Assembly (NCBI GenBank): GCA_973895155.1
Contig: OZ316897.1
Location: 14,384,001-14,448,000, forward strand
DNA from: Marsupella aquatica
Taxonomy: Eukaryota > Marchantiophyta
Direction of reading: 5' to 3'
DNA length: 64,000 nucleotides
A model generated the notes under the pieces. The model was not told where the DNA came from. It saw only the letters and a program-made list of their open reading frames with translations, and made no database searches. Below are positions 60,446 through 64,000 of the stretch, piece after piece. The position numbers and the translations under genes are program-made. The first letter of the stretch is position 1, and every line of letters starts with the position of its first letter.

Positions 60446-63400
60446 ATGACGCAGAGTGGCAACATGAAGTTGCAGAGGATGGTTTCACGAACTTTAGTTG
60501 TGCTGCTGCTGTCCTTCCAACTTAGCGATGTGTACTGTTTAGCAGAGGACGTACCAGAAACGGAGTTTTGCCAACGGTTTGTGCGATCCAAGGGATACGT
60601 TTGCGAAGAGCACAAAGTAAGTTGAATTGAAGCTGGCTCGTGAGCAATCTATCGATAGAGCGCGTCGATCACGGATCACGTACACTACGTTCGAAGCTAA
60701 CCACGACTAATTGTTGACTGATGGAAGCTTATGTCTTAATTACCTTCATTTTCAATTCCAGAAGGTTTCATTTCGAGTCGAGAATGTCAATACCTTCAAC
60801 TGATTCTATCTGAAAGACTTCAGAAGTTAAGCGTCTACGTACTGCAGCCCCTAACAGCTTATGCGTCTCCGCACGGCAATTTGTTTTGAGCTTGTTAAAC
60901 GTGGCCCTACTATATATTGCCTTGCCAGCAGAAGAACATATACCCCGGGAGTAGGCCGTTTTGTAAGAACTGACATATTTTGGCTTGTGTTTAATTCCAT
61001 CTAAGGCTAGATCAGAGTCCATCGTTAACCGGTACGTGGAAACTTTCGTTTCGAGCTCGTTGCTCAAAGTTTTCTTAATTCATTAATTCGCAAGGGCACG
61101 AATGTTACACGCGACAGTAAGCTAGTGGCGTTCTTTACACTTGTGCAACCACATTGGAATACTTACATGAGATACGTGCATGCTGTCTGTGTTTACAACA
61201 GATGTACACGGAGGACGGGTTCGAGCTGGTTTTGCATAGAGTGAGTGTTTCGGCTCAAGGCGAAGTTGGCTCCGATAACAAGCAGGGCGACATTCAATAC
61301 AACTTGAAGGTGGCTCTGAGCCACAGAATGCGGAATAAAGATAAGTCTGGACGATTGACCTCGGAGGTGAAACGCGTTAAATCCTCAGAAAACACTTCGT
61401 CTGAGAGAGCTGAACCTTTTCAACCATATCATCCAGCTCAGACACACTCAGAATCACGTTCTGAGGCTGATTTTCCAGCAGTTACGGTTGATCCGCACTT
61501 GTCAAATGCGCAGCCTCTGGAAACTCTTGAACAAACACTTCTCCCGACAACTTCAGCAAGCAAACCGTATACTATTTTTGATCCACTCTCAGCAGAAATT
61601 CCAACTGTACCCCCAATTTTGTCTAAACCTGGTGAAACTCAGTTGCTGAGTCCAGAAGCATCAACCGTGTCACTTCCTCCCTTGTGGTATGTACCTGGCG
61701 TAACACAGCCGCCCGTTCAGTCAGAACCATATGACCTCCCTGTTCGCCCGCTCCCAGCCGATGTACCGTCTAAATCTACTTTCAGCCCAGAATTACCTCC
61801 CGATTCAATTCCCCGACCGACTTTCAGCCCAGCACCGTCGAGGTTGGAAATCCCAGGTGAGCTTCCAGAGCCTATCGATCAACCTCGACCACCTGTCGGT
61901 CCACTCGTTCCTGACCCGACAACGATCAGTACGACAGCTCCGTCACCCTACAGCGATCCTTTAGTCGCTTCGCAATCACCCAAACCGATCGAATGGGTGG
62001 CGCCTCCGTTAGGTGCCGAGGGATCATTGTCAGGTATTGCGGCCGCTCCAGTTGAGGAAGACAAGACATGTCATCCGGTACTTCTGTTGCATCATGAACT
62101 GCTGAACGGAGATATGTGGTTCACAGAAACTAACAGGAACGGACCCAGTCCTCTTCTACCTTTCCTTCTGGCTGATGACGGCTTCGATGTGTGGGTGGGA
62201 CATGAACGTGCAACGTATTGGTCGCATGATCATGCACGCCTGGACAGCTCTGAGATAGTAAGCGTTACCCGAGGCGTTCCTAGTCCTTTAGTGCAACGAA
62301 ATTGAGTTCACATTTTGTTTAGTGTCTCATTTTCACCGTTGTCAAACATTATTAAGCTAATAGTCATCGGTTCTAATGCCGTGTAGGAATACTGGGATTG
62401 GACGTGGGATGAGTTTGTAGACCATGATCTGCCAATAATGCTGACCCACATAAACGCCAACACGAACAGGAAAGTCCATGTGGTCGGTGTTTCTCAGGTA
62501 AAGCTTATTGCATACAGACAAGTTTATAGTCATATACATGATGTCATCAATGATGTGAAAGTGTTTCTCTCGATCCGACTGGTAGTGGCCGAGGGTGTCG
62601 ATTACTGTTTCCCCTTTGTTTTTTTTTCTTCCCATATTTTCGGAGCAGAGGTAACAGAACTTAAACGGGAATTCTGCCTGCAGAGTGCTGCCGTCGCAGT
62701 TGCTGCATCGACCCAGCAGGCAGTGGCCTCCCGAATGAAAAGTCTTGTATTAATTGGACCTTCCATATACCATGGCAGCGTGGGACTCCAACAATTACAA
62801 ACCTTGGCGCAACTCTTTGCAAAATTCATTGACATGGTGACGCAAGTTCTTCAATTTTCACTCTTAATTCATTTTCTTTTTGCTACAGAATGAAGAGAAT
62901 TGGACAAGCTTGCCGAAGTTTGAAGTTTGTGTTTCTAATTACCCGACTTGTGGACATTTCAGACACGACCGGATCCCTCATTGTTTTTAGGGCAGTTCAA
63001 CATCTCGAGGTTAGCTGACCCTACTCAGACTGCTCCATGCTCAGTTTCATGTTCCCCGTACGTTCACAATTTAGCGAAATTAGCATAGAATACCATCGAA
63101 TTGTGAACAAGTGTTGACTGAACTTTCTCCATGTATGTGCAGGAACTTTGGATCGCACAATTGGTCATTGGGAGGACCTGTCTCGCTCATAACAGGTTTT
63201 GGCTTCCGGATTCTTTCTGGATGATCTTGGTGAAAATATGTCGAGTTTAGCAGTCTATAATGATGTCAGTCAGGACATGCTTTGTGGCAGCATGAGTGCC
63301 GAAAATCATGAATATTAATATCTAGATGATTCCGATTATTAAAACTGGCTGACTGACTCTGGTTTTGGTATGTCACGACGTAGGACCAGATTGCTGCATC

Positions 63401-63932
63401 AGCAAGTCAGTGGCGCTATTCCACAATGGATGGGACGGTACAACGTCATACAAGAATTTTCAGCATTTCGAGCAAGGTCATATCAGCTCTGGGCTTAAAC
63501 GGTCAAATTGATCAAATGAGATGTCATTCAATTGCAAGCCAAGAATTTAAGCACCTCACTGAGTCGTAAGCTTCCCTTGATTGGCATATACTTAACAGCG
63601 CGTGTTGCTGTGCACTTCCGATTTCAGGTATCTTGAGAAACACGTTCCAGCGTTTTGATTACGTATCTGCTTCCCGCAATCTGGATGCCTACGGACAGAC
63701 TACTCCTCCAGCCTATTCACCTGCAAACATTCCCGTCGATATCCCAGTGCAGGTCATATTTGCAGGCAATGATTTCTTCTCGCCTCCAGAAGGTGTAGAG
63801 GAGCTTATCCTGGGGATGCAAAGGCTACCAACGAAGGTCTACTTACGTCTGTATGCTCACTTCGATCTGCTCTATAGCAGCAGACGCTATGAAGATGTGT
63901 ATTTGCCAATTCTCTCATTTCTCCGACAATAG
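60446..63932 (+). CDS. Acid-lipase-like protein with large Pro/Ser/Thr-rich insertion
   Basis: Relative of plant/animal acid lipases (AB-hydrolase-associated lipase plus alpha/beta-hydrolase fold), probably secreted or vacuolar. Exons by eye: 60446-60616 (signal peptide SRTLVVLLLSFQL, then KGYVCEEHK), 61202-62257 (TEDGFELVLHR, insertion, then HPVLLLHHE), 62387-62497 (YWDWTWDEFV, ending VGVSQ), 62684-62836, one unresolved exon from 62889, 63143-63195, 63384-63476, 63628-63932. Catalytic parts: Ser445 in VGVSQ, Asp in FAGNDFF, His in YAHFDLLY. The insertion, about residues 75-340, is Pro/Ser/Thr-rich; in common family members these blocks are about 20-30 residues apart. Two motifs are altered: the HG near the oxyanion hole reads HHE, and GHSQG reads GVSQS. 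The exon after 62889 meets a TAG near 62988, and I found no phase-matching donor. About 680 residues if intact; it may be a pseudoenzyme or a decaying gene. Confidence 0.75.
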
Positions 63933-64000
63933 CTCAAGCTACACGATCGATATCCTATTGGTAGATCAATCCATAAGTGTTTGACATCCTCTGCAGTCTG
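63933..64000. other. 3' flank of the lipase-like gene
   Basis: 68 bp after the stop codon, with no polyadenylation signal that I can point to. The window ends here. Confidence 0.5.

Noticed and set aside
1-64000. tRNA, rRNA and spliceosomal snRNA genes, including a U2-like target next to the RLE element
   Set aside because: I looked for cloverleaf arms and conserved snRNA phrases and saw none, but a proper covariance search was not possible.

Overview
The window looks like nuclear DNA of a land plant, most likely a bryophyte (a liverwort-like genome is my guess, not proven). Reasons: genes are split by introns of roughly 150-630 bp with ordinary GT/AG borders; the recognisable genes are plant cell-wall, desiccation and lipid genes (a xyloglucan endotransglucosylase/hydrolase, a plastid-targeted LEA protein, an acid-lipase-like protein); and most of the sequence is gene-poor, repeat-rich spacer. 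One large element, a restriction-endonuclease-like (RLE) non-LTR retrotransposon, belongs to a class that is not the usual LINE of flowering plants (those are L1 and RTE).

Layout. 1-1918: no gene. 1919-6900: a non-LTR retrotransposon with five 197-bp-spaced repeat units plus a truncated sixth in front of an intact 1131-residue ORF. 6901-10851: no gene. 10852-11219: a small MITE-like element. 11339-16731: a complete Ty1/copia insertion with identical 110-bp LTRs and 5-bp target duplications, but ORFs broken by stops and frameshifts. 17291-18568: a large inverted repeat able to fold into a hairpin of about 400 bp. 18569-22956: spacer and the XTH upstream region. 22957-24609: XTH gene, four exons. 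24610-34063: long spacer without a convincing gene. 34162-35410: unrecognised two-exon gene on the minus strand. 36487-37824: plastid LEA gene on the minus strand, with ABA-type promoter boxes at 38047-38181. 38182-49538: long spacer with simple repeats. 49545-49760: small protein with a MEGLIP N-terminus. 54593-54945: XTH pseudogene. 56805-59043: short tandem repeats. 60446-63932: lipase-like gene with an unusual Pro/Ser/Thr-rich insertion and altered catalytic motifs.

The genes do not form an operon or a single pathway. XTH acts in the wall, LEA in the plastid under drying stress, and the lipase in the secretory or vacuolar route. Observations most worth following: the RLE element with its promoter-like monomer array; the copia primer site, which fits the anticodon arm of tRNA-Ile with a mismatch exactly at the wobble base; the large hairpin; and the lipase-like gene whose oxyanion and nucleophile motifs are changed. 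All gene models come from reading splice borders and frames by eye. No search, alignment program or expression data was available.
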